A stretch of 64,000 nucleotides of DNA. Source: an uncultured Bacteroidota bacterium (GTDB lineage: Bacteria > Bacteroidota > Bacteroidia > Flavobacteriales > Flavobacteriaceae). Shown here piece by piece: positions 36,857 through 44,957 of the stretch. The position numbers and the translations under genes are program-made. Every line of letters begins with the position of its first letter. Position 1 is the stretch's first letter. The stretch spans positions 1 through 64,000 of the forward strand of contig CACFJP010000001.1 of the NCBI GenBank assembly GCA_902566635.1, read 5' to 3'. Below the pieces are notes generated by a model that made no database searches, was not told the DNA's origin, and was given only the letters and a program-made list of their open reading frames with translations.

Positions 36857-37408
36857 ATGAAATCAATCTTCTCGAGCAGACGCTCCATATTTCCGATTCA
36901 ATTTTCTGATAAAGAGATCACATATACCCAACTCAACGAACTGTTTGAAGCAGCCAATTGGGCGCCCACTCATCGGCGAACTGAGCCTTGGCGATTTAAA
37001 GTATTTAGAGGGGATAAAAAAACAGAACTGTCACACTTTTTAGTTGATGCATACACCAATACGACACCGAAGTTTTCCATACGTAAAAGCAAATCAATTG
37101 TTGAGAAAATCAACTTGTCATCAGTAGTTGTTTTGATCTGTATGAAACGAGATGAAAAAGAGAGTGTCCCTGAGTGGGAAGAAATCTCAGCTACAGCAAT
37201 GGCGGTACAAAACCTTTGGTTAAAAACGACAGAATTGGGACTGGGAGGATATTGGAGCACACCTGCTTACATCGATCAAATTCATCAATTTATTCCTTTG
37301 GAAGAAAACGAAAAATGCTTAGGGCTATTTTATTTGGGTGGATTTGAAGGTCCTATGCCCAATAGAGAACCTGGTGATTGGCGCAAAAAAGTACAATGGT
37401 TTGGCTAA
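36857..37408 (+). CDS. Nitroreductase family protein
   Basis: FMN-dependent oxidoreductase of 183 residues. It has the phosphate-binding SSRRSIFPIQF, LNELFEAANWAPTHRRTEPWRF, and GLGGYWSTPAYID, most like the YdjA/TdsD subgroup. Substrate unknown. Convergent with fabD, 9 bases between stops. Confidence 0.9.
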   Translation: MKSIFSSRRSIFPIQFSDKEITYTQLNELFEAANWAPTHRRTEPWRFKVFRGDKKTELSHFLVDAYTNTTPKFSIRKSKSIVEKINLSSVVVLICMKRDEKESVPEWEEISATAMAVQNLWLKTTELGLGGYWSTPAYIDQIHQFIPLEENEKCLGLFYLGGFEGPMPNREPGDWRKKVQWFG

Positions 37409-37417
37409 GTCAACTCC

Positions 37418-38299
37418 TCAGTCAAGAGCCGACTGAACATTGGCTTCACGATCAATTTTTTTCACCAAACCCTGTAAAACTTTGCCTGGACCACATTCGA
37501 TAAACTGCGTTGCTCCATCACTACGCATGGCTTGAATGCTTTGGGTCCACCTCACAGGCCCAGTCAGTTGAGCAATCAGGTTGTTTTTAATGACTTCAGT
37601 ATTTTGGGTTGCTTGTGCAGTTACGTTTTGATAAATCGGACAGCTAGGTTCGTTCAGTGTCGTTTGGCGTATGGTACCTGCCAATGTTTCGCGCGCTGGT
37701 TCCATCAGGGGGGAGTGAAATGCACCTCCCACAGGGAGAAGTAAAACACGTTTTGCCCCTATTTCTTTGAGTGTTTCACAAGCAGCTTCAACAGCTTCAA
37801 CTTCACCGGAAATAACCAATTGCCCAGGGCAATTGTAGTTGGCCGCTACAATGACACCTTTTGTATGTTCACAGACCTCTTCGACAACACTATCGTCGAG
37901 GGCAAGCACTGCCGCCATGGTACCTTTGCTTTGGTTGCAAGCATCTTGCATCGCCTGAGCGCGCTGTGCAACAAGTTGTAGACCATCGGCAAACGATAAA
38001 GCACCAGTAGCAGTCAAAGCTGTAAATTCTCCAAGCGAATGCCCAGCAACCATTTGTGGGGTAAACCCATTGCCCAATGACATCCGAACTGCCATGGAGT
38101 GAACAAAAATAGCTGGCTGGGTGACTCGTGTTTCGCGCAAGTCTTCAGCGCTACCTTCAAACATGATTTCGGTAAGTGAAAAACCTAAAATCTCATTGGC
38201 TTGGACAAACAATGCGGCAGCTTTTTCGTGCTGCTCAGCGAGAGCTTTGCCCATTCCTTGAAATTGAGATCCTTGTCCAGGAAAAATAAATGCATTCAT
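37418..38299 (-). CDS. fabD: Malonyl-CoA:ACP transacylase
   Basis: Loads malonyl groups on ACP for fatty acid synthesis. The 293-residue product starts MNAFIFPGQGSQFQGMG and has the active-site serine in VAGHSLGEFTAL, catalytic His in GGAFHSPLMEP and the Gln-containing PGQG loop. The longer frame up to 38464 is inside the DHFR gene and is rejected. Starts one base after the 2TM-DHFR stop. Confidence 0.97.
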   Translation of the reverse strand: MNAFIFPGQGSQFQGMGKALAEQHEKAAALFVQANEILGFSLTEIMFEGSAEDLRETRVTQPAIFVHSMAVRMSLGNGFTPQMVAGHSLGEFTALTATGALSFADGLQLVAQRAQAMQDACNQSKGTMAAVLALDDSVVEEVCEHTKGVIVAANYNCPGQLVISGEVEAVEAACETLKEIGAKRVLLLPVGGAFHSPLMEPARETLAGTIRQTTLNEPSCPIYQNVTAQATQNTEVIKNNLIAQLTGPVRWTQSIQAMRSDGATQFIECGPGKVLQGLVKKIDREANVQSALD

Positions 38300-38300
38300 A

Positions 38301-39206
38301 TTATTTTTTTTGATAACGTAAAAAGGTAAAAGCGTGTGCGTGCGTTTCATCAGCTGGGTGTTCCTCTCGCCAAACTTCCTCCCATTGATGTGGATTGATT
38401 TCGGGGAAATAGGTATCTGCTTCAAAAGTAGCATGCACACGAGTAAGTTCAATTTCATCAGCAATTTTCATCGACTCTTTATATATCTCACCACCGCCAA
38501 TAATAAAGGGTCGAGGGTCATCTTTGGCGATACTCAGCGCATTAGAAATCGACGAAGCTACTTTGATGTTTTCGGCCTTGTAGTCAGATTGTCTTGTAAT
38601 CACAATATTGGTTCGATTGGGTAATGAACGTGGCATTGATTCAAAAGTTTTTCTACCCATAATGACAGCATGGCCACTTGTCAATTTTTTAAAGTGTTGC
38701 AGGTCTTTGGACAGATGCCAGATCAATTTGTTGTCTTTTCCCAGTGCGTGATTGGTCGATGCTGCTGCGATGATGGTAATGCGTTGAATGCTTTGATTCG
38801 TCTTTTCTTTATGCCACTCTGCATTGGCGATCAAACTCGCTTCTTTGTCGAGCTTACGTTTTATTTTTTCGATACGTGCTTCTTGCAATCCGACTAGATT
38901 TTTGATTTGTTGTTTTTCCCAAGCAGGATTCATAAATCGCTTGGTCACATAAACTTGAAAAAAATGCAATAGCAAAAAAACAACCCACAGCAAGGCAGCA
39001 CTCAATACCCAAGGGTAGCCAAAAGGTTTGATGTCAACCCCATAACCTAAACCAATGTTGAGAATTGTCAGTACAAGTGACACAAACAAAAAGCTGACTA
39101 AGTGAAAGTACAAACGCTTTTTTTGACGAATGCGAGCACGAGCATAGTCCACCAAATCAATTTGGCGATCATCTATGGTGGTCTTGTTTTTACGTCGAAA
39201 AATCAT
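38301..39206 (-). CDS. Membrane-anchored dihydrofolate reductase: 2TM domain fused to DHFR
   Basis: A 301-residue fusion. Residues 1 to about 135 form a 2TM domain: a basic start, two membrane helices (YFHLVSFLFVSLVLTILNIG; PWVLSAALLWVVFLLLHFFQ) and a charged coiled-coil-like linker. From about residue 140 the sequence is a full DHFR: ITIIAAASTNHALGKDNKLI, the substrate-binding acid in WHLSKDLQHFKKLT, GHAVIMGRKTFESMP and FIIGGGEIYKESM. No ATG lies between the domains, so DHFR cannot easily start alone. In related bacteria the 2TM protein and DHFR are separate neighbours. Sits between thyA and fabD. Confidence 0.93.
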   Translation of the reverse strand: MIFRRKNKTTIDDRQIDLVDYARARIRQKKRLYFHLVSFLFVSLVLTILNIGLGYGVDIKPFGYPWVLSAALLWVVFLLLHFFQVYVTKRFMNPAWEKQQIKNLVGLQEARIEKIKRKLDKEASLIANAEWHKEKTNQSIQRITIIAAASTNHALGKDNKLIWHLSKDLQHFKKLTSGHAVIMGRKTFESMPRSLPNRTNIVITRQSDYKAENIKVASSISNALSIAKDDPRPFIIGGGEIYKESMKIADEIELTRVHATFEADTYFPEINPHQWEEVWREEHPADETHAHAFTFLRYQKK

Positions 39207-39248
39207 ATTGCTACATTAGGTGCAAACATAGAGCTTTAGATCCTAATA

Positions 39249-40073
39249 TTAAACAGCTACAGCTCCTTTAATATGCGGATGTGGGTTATAATTTTCAATG
39301 GTAAAATCAGAAAATTCAAACCCAAAAATATTGGTTTTGTTAGGGTTGATCGTAAGTTTTGGGAGTGTTCTCGGCTTTCGACTGAGCTGCAATTCGAGTT
39401 GTCCTACATGATTGGAGTAGATATGTGCATCACCAAAAGTATGAATAAAATCTCCTGGTTTATATCCACAAGCTTGTGCCATTATGTGCGTAAAAAGGGC
39501 ATAAGATGCTATGTTGAACGGAACTCCTAAAAAGATATCTGCACTGCGTTGGTAGAGCTGACATGAAAGCTTGCCATCAGCCACATAAAATTGAAAAAAA
39601 GCATGGCATGGAGGTAAGGCAGCTTTTCCATTTGCCACATTCTCTGCAAAAGTTTTGGAGGTGTCAGGCATTACACTTGGGTTCCATGCCGAAACAAGCA
39701 TCCTTCGACTATCTGGATTATGCTTGAGTGTGTGAATAATCTCTTTGATTTGGTCAATGTTTTCACTGTTCCAGTTGCGCCATTGATGTCCATATACAGG
39801 ACCTAAATCACCATTTTCGTCTGCCCATTCATTCCAGATTCTGACTCCATTTTCCTTGAGGTACTCAATATTTGTATCTCCATTTAAAAACCAAAGAAGC
39901 TCATAAATGATTGATTTTAGGTGCAGTTTTTTAGTAGTGACCATAGGAAAACCTTTGCTGAGGTCAAATCGCATTTGATACCCAAAAACACTTTTTGTAC
40001 CTGTGCCAGTACGATCCGATTTTTCTACTCCATTGTCAAGCACATGGCGAACCAAATCAAGGTATTGTTTCAT
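39249..40073 (-). CDS. thyA: Thymidylate synthase
   Basis: Converts dUMP and methylene-tetrahydrofolate to dTMP and dihydrofolate. The 274 residues include [20 protein letters not shown], the catalytic cysteine in [32 protein letters not shown] and [14 protein letters not shown]. The next gene makes the DHFR that recycles its dihydrofolate product, so the pair forms the thymidylate cycle. Confidence 0.98.
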   Translation of the reverse strand: MKQYLDLVRHVLDNGVEKSDRTGTGTKSVFGYQMRFDLSKGFPMVTTKKLHLKSIIYELLWFLNGDTNIEYLKENGVRIWNEWADENGDLGPVYGHQWRNWNSENIDQIKEIIHTLKHNPDSRRMLVSAWNPSVMPDTSKTFAENVANGKAALPPCHAFFQFYVADGKLSCQLYQRSADIFLGVPFNIASYALFTHIMAQACGYKPGDFIHTFGDAHIYSNHVGQLELQLSRKPRTLPKLTINPNKTNIFGFEFSDFTIENYNPHPHIKGAVAV

Positions 40074-40157
40074 CCTAAATATTTTGATAAAAATAGTGTG
40101 ATTCGACCATAGATTTTCATTTGAAATCTACTTTTTTTCACATCGTTATCCACCATC

Positions 40158-41498
40158 CTAGCCAATGATTGCTCCTGCAATGACTGCAGAAATCAGGGAG
40201 GCTAATGTTCCACCGACGAGCGCACGAATGCCAAATTGGGAAAGTACTTTTCGTTGGCTTGGCGCAAGAGATCCAATACCACCAATTTGAATTCCGATAG
40301 AAGCAAAGTTGGCAAAACCACATAGCATATAGGTTGCCATGATGATGGATTTCTGGTATTGTAGATGCACGATATTTATCGGGTCTTTGAGTTCAGCTAA
40401 TTGGATGTATCCAACAAATTCACTGGCAGCTAGCTTCAAACCAAGCAACTGTCCCATTGGCATAATGTCGGGTGTTGGCACACCCATAATCCACATCAGT
40501 GGGGCGAAAATAATACCGAGAATGGATTCCAGAGAAAAACTGTCATAGATTGTGTTTGCTGCAAACCAATCATTAAGGGTTGTCCAATCACCAATCCAAC
40601 CCAAAACGCCATTAAACATAGCAATAAAAGCAACAAAAACAAGTAGCATACCACCAATAGTGGTGGCAAGTTTGATGCCTTCAACAGTTCCATTTGAAAT
40701 TGCATCCAGAGCGTTGGAGCCTATGTTTTGTATAGAAACACTGACTTCATTTTTGATCTTTTCGGTTTGTGGATAGAGGATTTTCGCAATCACAATTGCA
40801 CCAGGTGCTGCCATGACAGAGGCAGCCAATAAGTGTTTAGCAAATTCCAATCGCATCATAGGGTCATCTCCACCCAAAAAGCCGATGTATGCTGCAAGGA
40901 CCCCACCTGCTACAGTTGCCATACCTCCAATCATGACCAATAGGATTTCAGACTTTGTCATTCGTTCCAAATATGCCTTAATCATGAGTGGTGCTTCGGT
41001 TTGACCTAGGAATATGTTACCTATTACAGACAAACTTTCAGCCCCAGAAATCTTGAGTACTTTAGTCAAGGCCAAAGCGAGGAACTTAACAACAACTTGT
41101 ATAATACCTAAATAAAAGAGAAGTGATGTGAGTGAAGCAAAAAAGACAATGGTTGGCAGAATTTGAAAAACAAAAATAAAGCCATAAGAGTCCGCATTCA
41201 TCAGATCGCCAAAAAGAAAAATACTACCTGCATTGGTAAAGTCAAGGATACTGACAAAGAGTTTTCCTATGCCTTCAAAAATTTGTTGTACCCATCCAAC
41301 ACGCAAAATCCCTATCGCTAGGGTCAATTGAATCAACAGTCCGATGCCGACTGTTTTCCAGGGAATTTTTTTTCGGTCCGAACTACAGGCAAAAGCAATT
41401 GTCAAAAGCACAACAATACCTAGAAGTCCACGCATGATGCCTTGTATTTCCAACCCAGCACTGGGAATGACTTCTGTTTGAGTTATTGTTTCTATCAA
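40158..41498 (-). CDS. Concentrative nucleoside transporter, NupC/CNT family
   Basis: Inner-membrane cation-coupled nucleoside importer, 446 residues, with the CNT motifs GIIQVVVKFLALALTKVL, GNIFLGQTEAPLMIKAYL and a C-terminal CGFANFASIGIQIGG. The frame opens at TTG 41498, nine bases after the preceding stop; the only alternative ATG (41435) begins at the first membrane helix. Together with thyA and DHFR it groups nucleoside salvage with thymidylate synthesis. Confidence 0.93.
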   Translation of the reverse strand: MIETITQTEVIPSAGLEIQGIMRGLLGIVVLLTIAFACSSDRKKIPWKTVGIGLLIQLTLAIGILRVGWVQQIFEGIGKLFVSILDFTNAGSIFLFGDLMNADSYGFIFVFQILPTIVFFASLTSLLFYLGIIQVVVKFLALALTKVLKISGAESLSVIGNIFLGQTEAPLMIKAYLERMTKSEILLVMIGGMATVAGGVLAAYIGFLGGDDPMMRLEFAKHLLAASVMAAPGAIVIAKILYPQTEKIKNEVSVSIQNIGSNALDAISNGTVEGIKLATTIGGMLLVFVAFIAMFNGVLGWIGDWTTLNDWFAANTIYDSFSLESILGIIFAPLMWIMGVPTPDIMPMGQLLGLKLAASEFVGYIQLAELKDPINIVHLQYQKSIIMATYMLCGFANFASIGIQIGGIGSLAPSQRKVLSQFGIRALVGGTLASLISAVIAGAIIG

Positions 41499-41507
41499 GT
41501 GTTTGTA

Positions 41508-42089
41508 TTAGGTTTTGGACTCTCGTTTTGCAATCTCATCACGTATTTTGACAGCGAGCTCATATTCTTCCTTTTTTAGTGCTTTTTGGATGAGTTTTTC
41601 CAACTCATCTACACTGAGTTGTTGAAGATCATCTGTGTTTTTGGAGTTGTCTTCTGAGTCTTTATCTAAATCCTTATCATCGATCATGACAGCTGCTTTT
41701 TCAAGAACACTTTCGTGTGCAAAAATAGGCGCATTGAAGCGCAAGGCTAAAGAGATCGCATCAGAAGTACGAGAGTCGATAATTTCTTCAATTTGATCGC
41801 GTTCACAAATTAAACTAGAATAAAAAACCCCATCAACTAGTTTTTGTATAATCACTCTTTTGACATGAATTTCAAATCTTTCGGAAAAATTACGAAACAA
41901 GTCATGGGTAAAAGGTCTTTGGAGTTGGATATCATCGTCTAGTGCCACAGCAATAGATTGTGCCTCAAACTCACCAATAATGACAGGAAGTTTACGAGGA
42001 CCTTCAACTTCATCAAGGATGAGTGCGTATGCACCACTTTGATTTTGGCTATATGAAATCCGATTGACCTGAAGTTTGACTAAACTCAT
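41508..42089 (-). CDS. Bifunctional nuclease family protein with UVR motif
   Basis: A 193-residue protein with an N-terminal DUF151/BFN domain (NQSGAYALILDEVEGPRKLP, GEFEAQSIAVALD, RTSDAISLALRFNAPIFAHE) and a C-terminal UvrB/UvrC-type motif (LEKLIQKALKKEEYELAVKI) after an acidic linker. Plant and Thermotoga members have been described as nucleases; the role in Bacteroidota is unproven. Located between etfA and nupC. Confidence 0.88.
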   Translation of the reverse strand: MSLVKLQVNRISYSQNQSGAYALILDEVEGPRKLPVIIGEFEAQSIAVALDDDIQLQRPFTHDLFRNFSERFEIHVKRVIIQKLVDGVFYSSLICERDQIEEIIDSRTSDAISLALRFNAPIFAHESVLEKAAVMIDDKDLDKDSEDNSKNTDDLQQLSVDELEKLIQKALKKEEYELAVKIRDEIAKRESKT

Positions 42090-42138
42090 TTGTAAACAAT
42101 TACAACGAATTTATGTAAAAAAGGCGATTAAACCTTGC

Positions 42139-43083
42139 TTATGCTCGTGCTTTTAATTTTTCGGTCAATTTTGGCAAGACTTCAAAAGCATCGCCAACAA
42201 TTCCATAGTCTGCTGCCTTAAAGAAAGGAGCCTCTGGGTCTATGTTAATAACGACTTTTATTTTTGATGCGTTGACACCAGCTATATGTTGAATTGCACC
42301 TGAAATACCTACAGCAATGTAGAGATTTGTTGCGACAGGTTTTCCCGTTTGCCCCACGTGTTCGCTATGGGGTCGCCAACCCATATCCGATACAGGTTTT
42401 GAGCAAGCCGTAGCAGCTCCCAATACATCGGCAAGATCCTCAATGAGTCCCCAGTTTTCAGGGCCTTTAAGCCCTCGCCCTCCAGAAACAACAACATCAG
42501 CATCAGCAATGGTTGCTTTTCCTTCGCTTTGTTCTAGACTTGCCTGGGTGCATTTAGCTGTTGTTTGTACATCCTGATGTTCAACTGCAGTTGACGAGTT
42601 TTGCGATATCTCCTCATGCACATTGTTTGACAAACCGATAATATTGATTGCGCTAGATAGTATTGTGTTGGCAAATGCCTTGTTGCTAAAAACCGAACGC
42701 TTTACTGTCAGGGGATCGTTGGAAACAGGAAGTCCTACAATGTTGGTTACATAGCCAGCTTGTAGCTTACCTGCTAGGATGCCGCCCATGTATTTGGCAT
42801 CAGCACTACTGCTAATTAATATGATTTTTGCATCTTCTTTTGTGGCAATTTCAGCCAACGCAGTTGCATATGCATGCGCCTCAAAATGCTTAGTTGACAG
42901 CTTCAGATTGATCAGTTTTGACGCACCATAATTGGCAAGTTGTTCAGCATCTTCACAGTTAACAGTAACAATTTTGAATGTGGTATTTTGTTGTTTGGCA
43001 AGGGCAAAGCCATAGGATGAAAGTTCAGTTGACCCTTTTTTGAGTTTCCTTTCTTGTGATTCGACAAATAGTAGAATTGACAT
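42139..43083 (-). CDS. etfA: Electron transfer flavoprotein subunit alpha
   Basis: FAD-binding subunit of ETF, which takes electrons from acyl-CoA dehydrogenases. The 314 residues show the C-terminal FAD domain (VVSGGRGLKGPENWGLIEDL, VGQTGKPVATNLYIAVGISG, INIDPEAPFFKAADYGIVGD). Pairs with etfB three bases upstream. Confidence 0.97.
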   Translation of the reverse strand: MSILLFVESQERKLKKGSTELSSYGFALAKQQNTTFKIVTVNCEDAEQLANYGASKLINLKLSTKHFEAHAYATALAEIATKEDAKIILISSSADAKYMGGILAGKLQAGYVTNIVGLPVSNDPLTVKRSVFSNKAFANTILSSAINIIGLSNNVHEEISQNSSTAVEHQDVQTTAKCTQASLEQSEGKATIADADVVVSGGRGLKGPENWGLIEDLADVLGAATACSKPVSDMGWRPHSEHVGQTGKPVATNLYIAVGISGAIQHIAGVNASKIKVVINIDPEAPFFKAADYGIVGDAFEVLPKLTEKLKARA

Positions 43084-43086
43084 AGG

Positions 43087-43833
43087 TTATAATACTTTAG
43101 CTTCGTTTTGTAAAAGATCGATAAGTTGGTCGATGTCGTCGGCAGAAATTAGTTTGACAGCTGCCTTGGGTGTAGGCTTTTCAAAATTTTGAATTGCTGA
43201 TTTGGCATGTGATTCTACAGCTGGAACAACCTCAAGTGGCTTTTGTCTTGCTTGCATAATTCCTCTCATATTAGGTATGCGAAGATCGGTTTCTTCTACT
43301 AGTCCTTTTTGACTGCCGATTATTAGGGGTAGATCGACGTTTAGTATTTCCATACCACCATCCATCTCTCTTGTTGCTGTGGCAATTGACCCATTGATTT
43401 CTAGCTGAACACAAGTGTTGACAAAAGCTATATCACTATTAGCAGCTACCAAACCAGGAACCATAGAGCCATTATAATCGATTGACTCACGACCAGCGAT
43501 AATCAAATCGTAGGGATTGGCTTGCAGGTAGTTTGAAATTTGGTCTGCCACAACAAAAGCATCAACTGCATGAGTATCAATTCGAATTGCTTTATCGGCA
43601 CCAATGGCAAGTGCTTTTCTTAGTGTTGGTTCTGCACTCGCTTGCCCAACGTGTAGCACGTCTACAGAAGCACCTACCTTTTCTTTAAACCAGATGGCAC
43701 GTGTCAACCCAAACTCATCATTGGGGTTGATGACAAATTGAACACCTTGGTCATCAAAGACAGTGTCATTTTCCTTAAAATTTATTTTTGAAGTTGTGTC
43801 TGGCACACAACTTATACAGACTAAGATTTTCAT
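43087..43833 (-). CDS. etfB: Electron transfer flavoprotein subunit beta
   Basis: AMP-binding partner of EtfA, 248 residues: MKILVCISCVPDTTSKINF, DEFGLTRAIWFKEK, the family signature region VNTCVQLEINGSIATATREM and LPLIIGSQKGLVEE. ATG 43833 gives the canonical start; the longer frame to 43902 crosses the promoter and palindrome. First gene of a seven-gene minus-strand run down to fabD. Confidence 0.97.
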   Translation of the reverse strand: MKILVCISCVPDTTSKINFKENDTVFDDQGVQFVINPNDEFGLTRAIWFKEKVGASVDVLHVGQASAEPTLRKALAIGADKAIRIDTHAVDAFVVADQISNYLQANPYDLIIAGRESIDYNGSMVPGLVAANSDIAFVNTCVQLEINGSIATATREMDGGMEILNVDLPLIIGSQKGLVEETDLRIPNMRGIMQARQKPLEVVPAVESHAKSAIQNFEKPTPKAAVKLISADDIDQLIDLLQNEAKVL

Positions 43834-43850
43834 GAGAAATATATGAAATA

Positions 43851-43858
43851 CAAAGATA
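43851..43858 (-). promoter_or_regulatory. Promoter -7 for etfBA
   Basis: Minus-strand TATCTTTG matches TAnnTTTG 17 bases before the etfB ATG. Confidence 0.6.
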
Positions 43859-43870
43859 AAAAAAATCTTC

Positions 43871-43896
43871 AAATTATTATGCACGCATAATAATTT
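43871..43896. promoter_or_regulatory. 26-base palindrome, candidate operator at etfB promoter
   Basis: Perfect 12-base arms AAATTATTATGC and GCATAATAATTT around AC, lying 13 bases upstream of the etfB -7 core and so covering its -33 region. No T-tract follows in either direction. The size and symmetry suit a dimeric repressor such as a TetR-type protein, but no regulator gene is nearby. Confidence 0.6.
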
Positions 43897-43917
43897 ATAC
43901 AATTTATAATAAGTTAG

Positions 43918-43945
43918 TTGATTCTTGTAAATATTGCTATTTTTG
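43918..43945 (+). promoter_or_regulatory. Promoter for pdhB
   Basis: -33 TTG at 43918-43920 and -7 TATTTTTG at 43938-43945 with a 17-base spacer, 16 bases before the ATG. Confidence 0.65.
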
Positions 43946-43961
43946 CGCAGTCAAAAAAAGC

Positions 43962-44936
43962 ATGAGAACAATCCAGTTCAGAGAAGCCATTTGTGAAGCC
44001 ATGTCTGAGGAAATGCGTCGTGATGACAGTATTTACCTTATGGGTGAGGAAGTAGCTGAATACAATGGTGCCTACAAAGCCTCGAAAGGAATGTTAGATG
44101 AGTTTGGTGAAAAACGTGTAATTGATACACCGATTTCTGAGCTAGGTTTTGCTGGTATTGGTGTTGGGTCAACAATGACAGGAAATCGTCCGATCATTGA
44201 ATTTATGACTTTCAATTTTGCACTTGTTGGGATTGATCAAATCATCAATAATGCTGCAAAAATACGTCAGATGTCTGGTGGACAGTTTCCTTGCCCGATT
44301 GTTTTTCGAGGGCCAACTGCTTCAGCAGGGCAGCTCGCTGCCACGCACTCCCAAGCGTTTGAAAGCTGGTATGCTAATTGTCCTGGACTTAAGGTTATTG
44401 TTCCATCCAATGCATATGATGCCAAAGGTCTGTTGAAGGCTGCCATTCGAGATGACGATCCTGTCATATTTATGGAGTCTGAACAAATGTATGGTGACAA
44501 AGGCGAAGTGCCAGATGGGGAATATGTACTCCCGATTGGGGTTGCCAATACCACACGTTCAGGTACAGATGTTACCCTTGTTTCCTTTGGTAAGATTTTT
44601 AAGGAGGCTAACGCTGCCGCCGAACTTCTTGAAAAAGAAAACATTTCTGTTGAGCTCATCGACCTACGCACAATCCGTCCGCTTGACATCAACACAATCC
44701 TAGAGTCTGTTAAGAAAACAAATCGTCTTGTAATCTTAGAGGAATCTTGGCCATTTGGTAATATTTCTACTGAAATCACTTATCAAATTCAAAACCAAGC
44801 CTTTGATTACTTAGACTCACCAATCATTAAAATCAATACAGCAGACACTCCTGCACCATATTCACCCGTTTTGTTAGCCGAGTGGCTTCCCAATCGTAAG
44901 GACGTTGTTCGCGCAGTTAAAAAGGTTATGCTATAA
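43962..44936 (+). CDS. pdhB: Pyruvate dehydrogenase E1 component, beta subunit
   Basis: Part of the thiamine-diphosphate-dependent E1 heterotetramer that decarboxylates pyruvate to feed acetyl-CoA synthesis. The 324-residue product starts RTIQFREAICEAMSEEMRRD and has YLMGEEVAEYNGAYKASKGM, PISELGFAGIGVG, CPIVFRGPTASAGQLAATHS and the C-terminal LEESWPFGNISTEI. The alpha subunit is not in the window. A 2-oxo acid dehydrogenase of broader type is possible, but these motifs fit PDH. Confidence 0.95.
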   Translation: MRTIQFREAICEAMSEEMRRDDSIYLMGEEVAEYNGAYKASKGMLDEFGEKRVIDTPISELGFAGIGVGSTMTGNRPIIEFMTFNFALVGIDQIINNAAKIRQMSGGQFPCPIVFRGPTASAGQLAATHSQAFESWYANCPGLKVIVPSNAYDAKGLLKAAIRDDDPVIFMESEQMYGDKGEVPDGEYVLPIGVANTTRSGTDVTLVSFGKIFKEANAAAELLEKENISVELIDLRTIRPLDINTILESVKKTNRLVILEESWPFGNISTEITYQIQNQAFDYLDSPIIKINTADTPAPYSPVLLAEWLPNRKDVVRAVKKVML

Positions 44937-44957
44937 TTCATTCCAATTATAATCCAC

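Noticed and set aside
38300-38464. 55-residue N-terminal extension of fabD
   Set aside because: It lies within the DHFR coding region in another frame and the family starts at MNAFIFPGQG.
44267-44779. 170-codon ORF antisense to pdhB
   Set aside because: Shadow frame of a highly conserved gene; composition reflects reverse-strand codons of PdhB.
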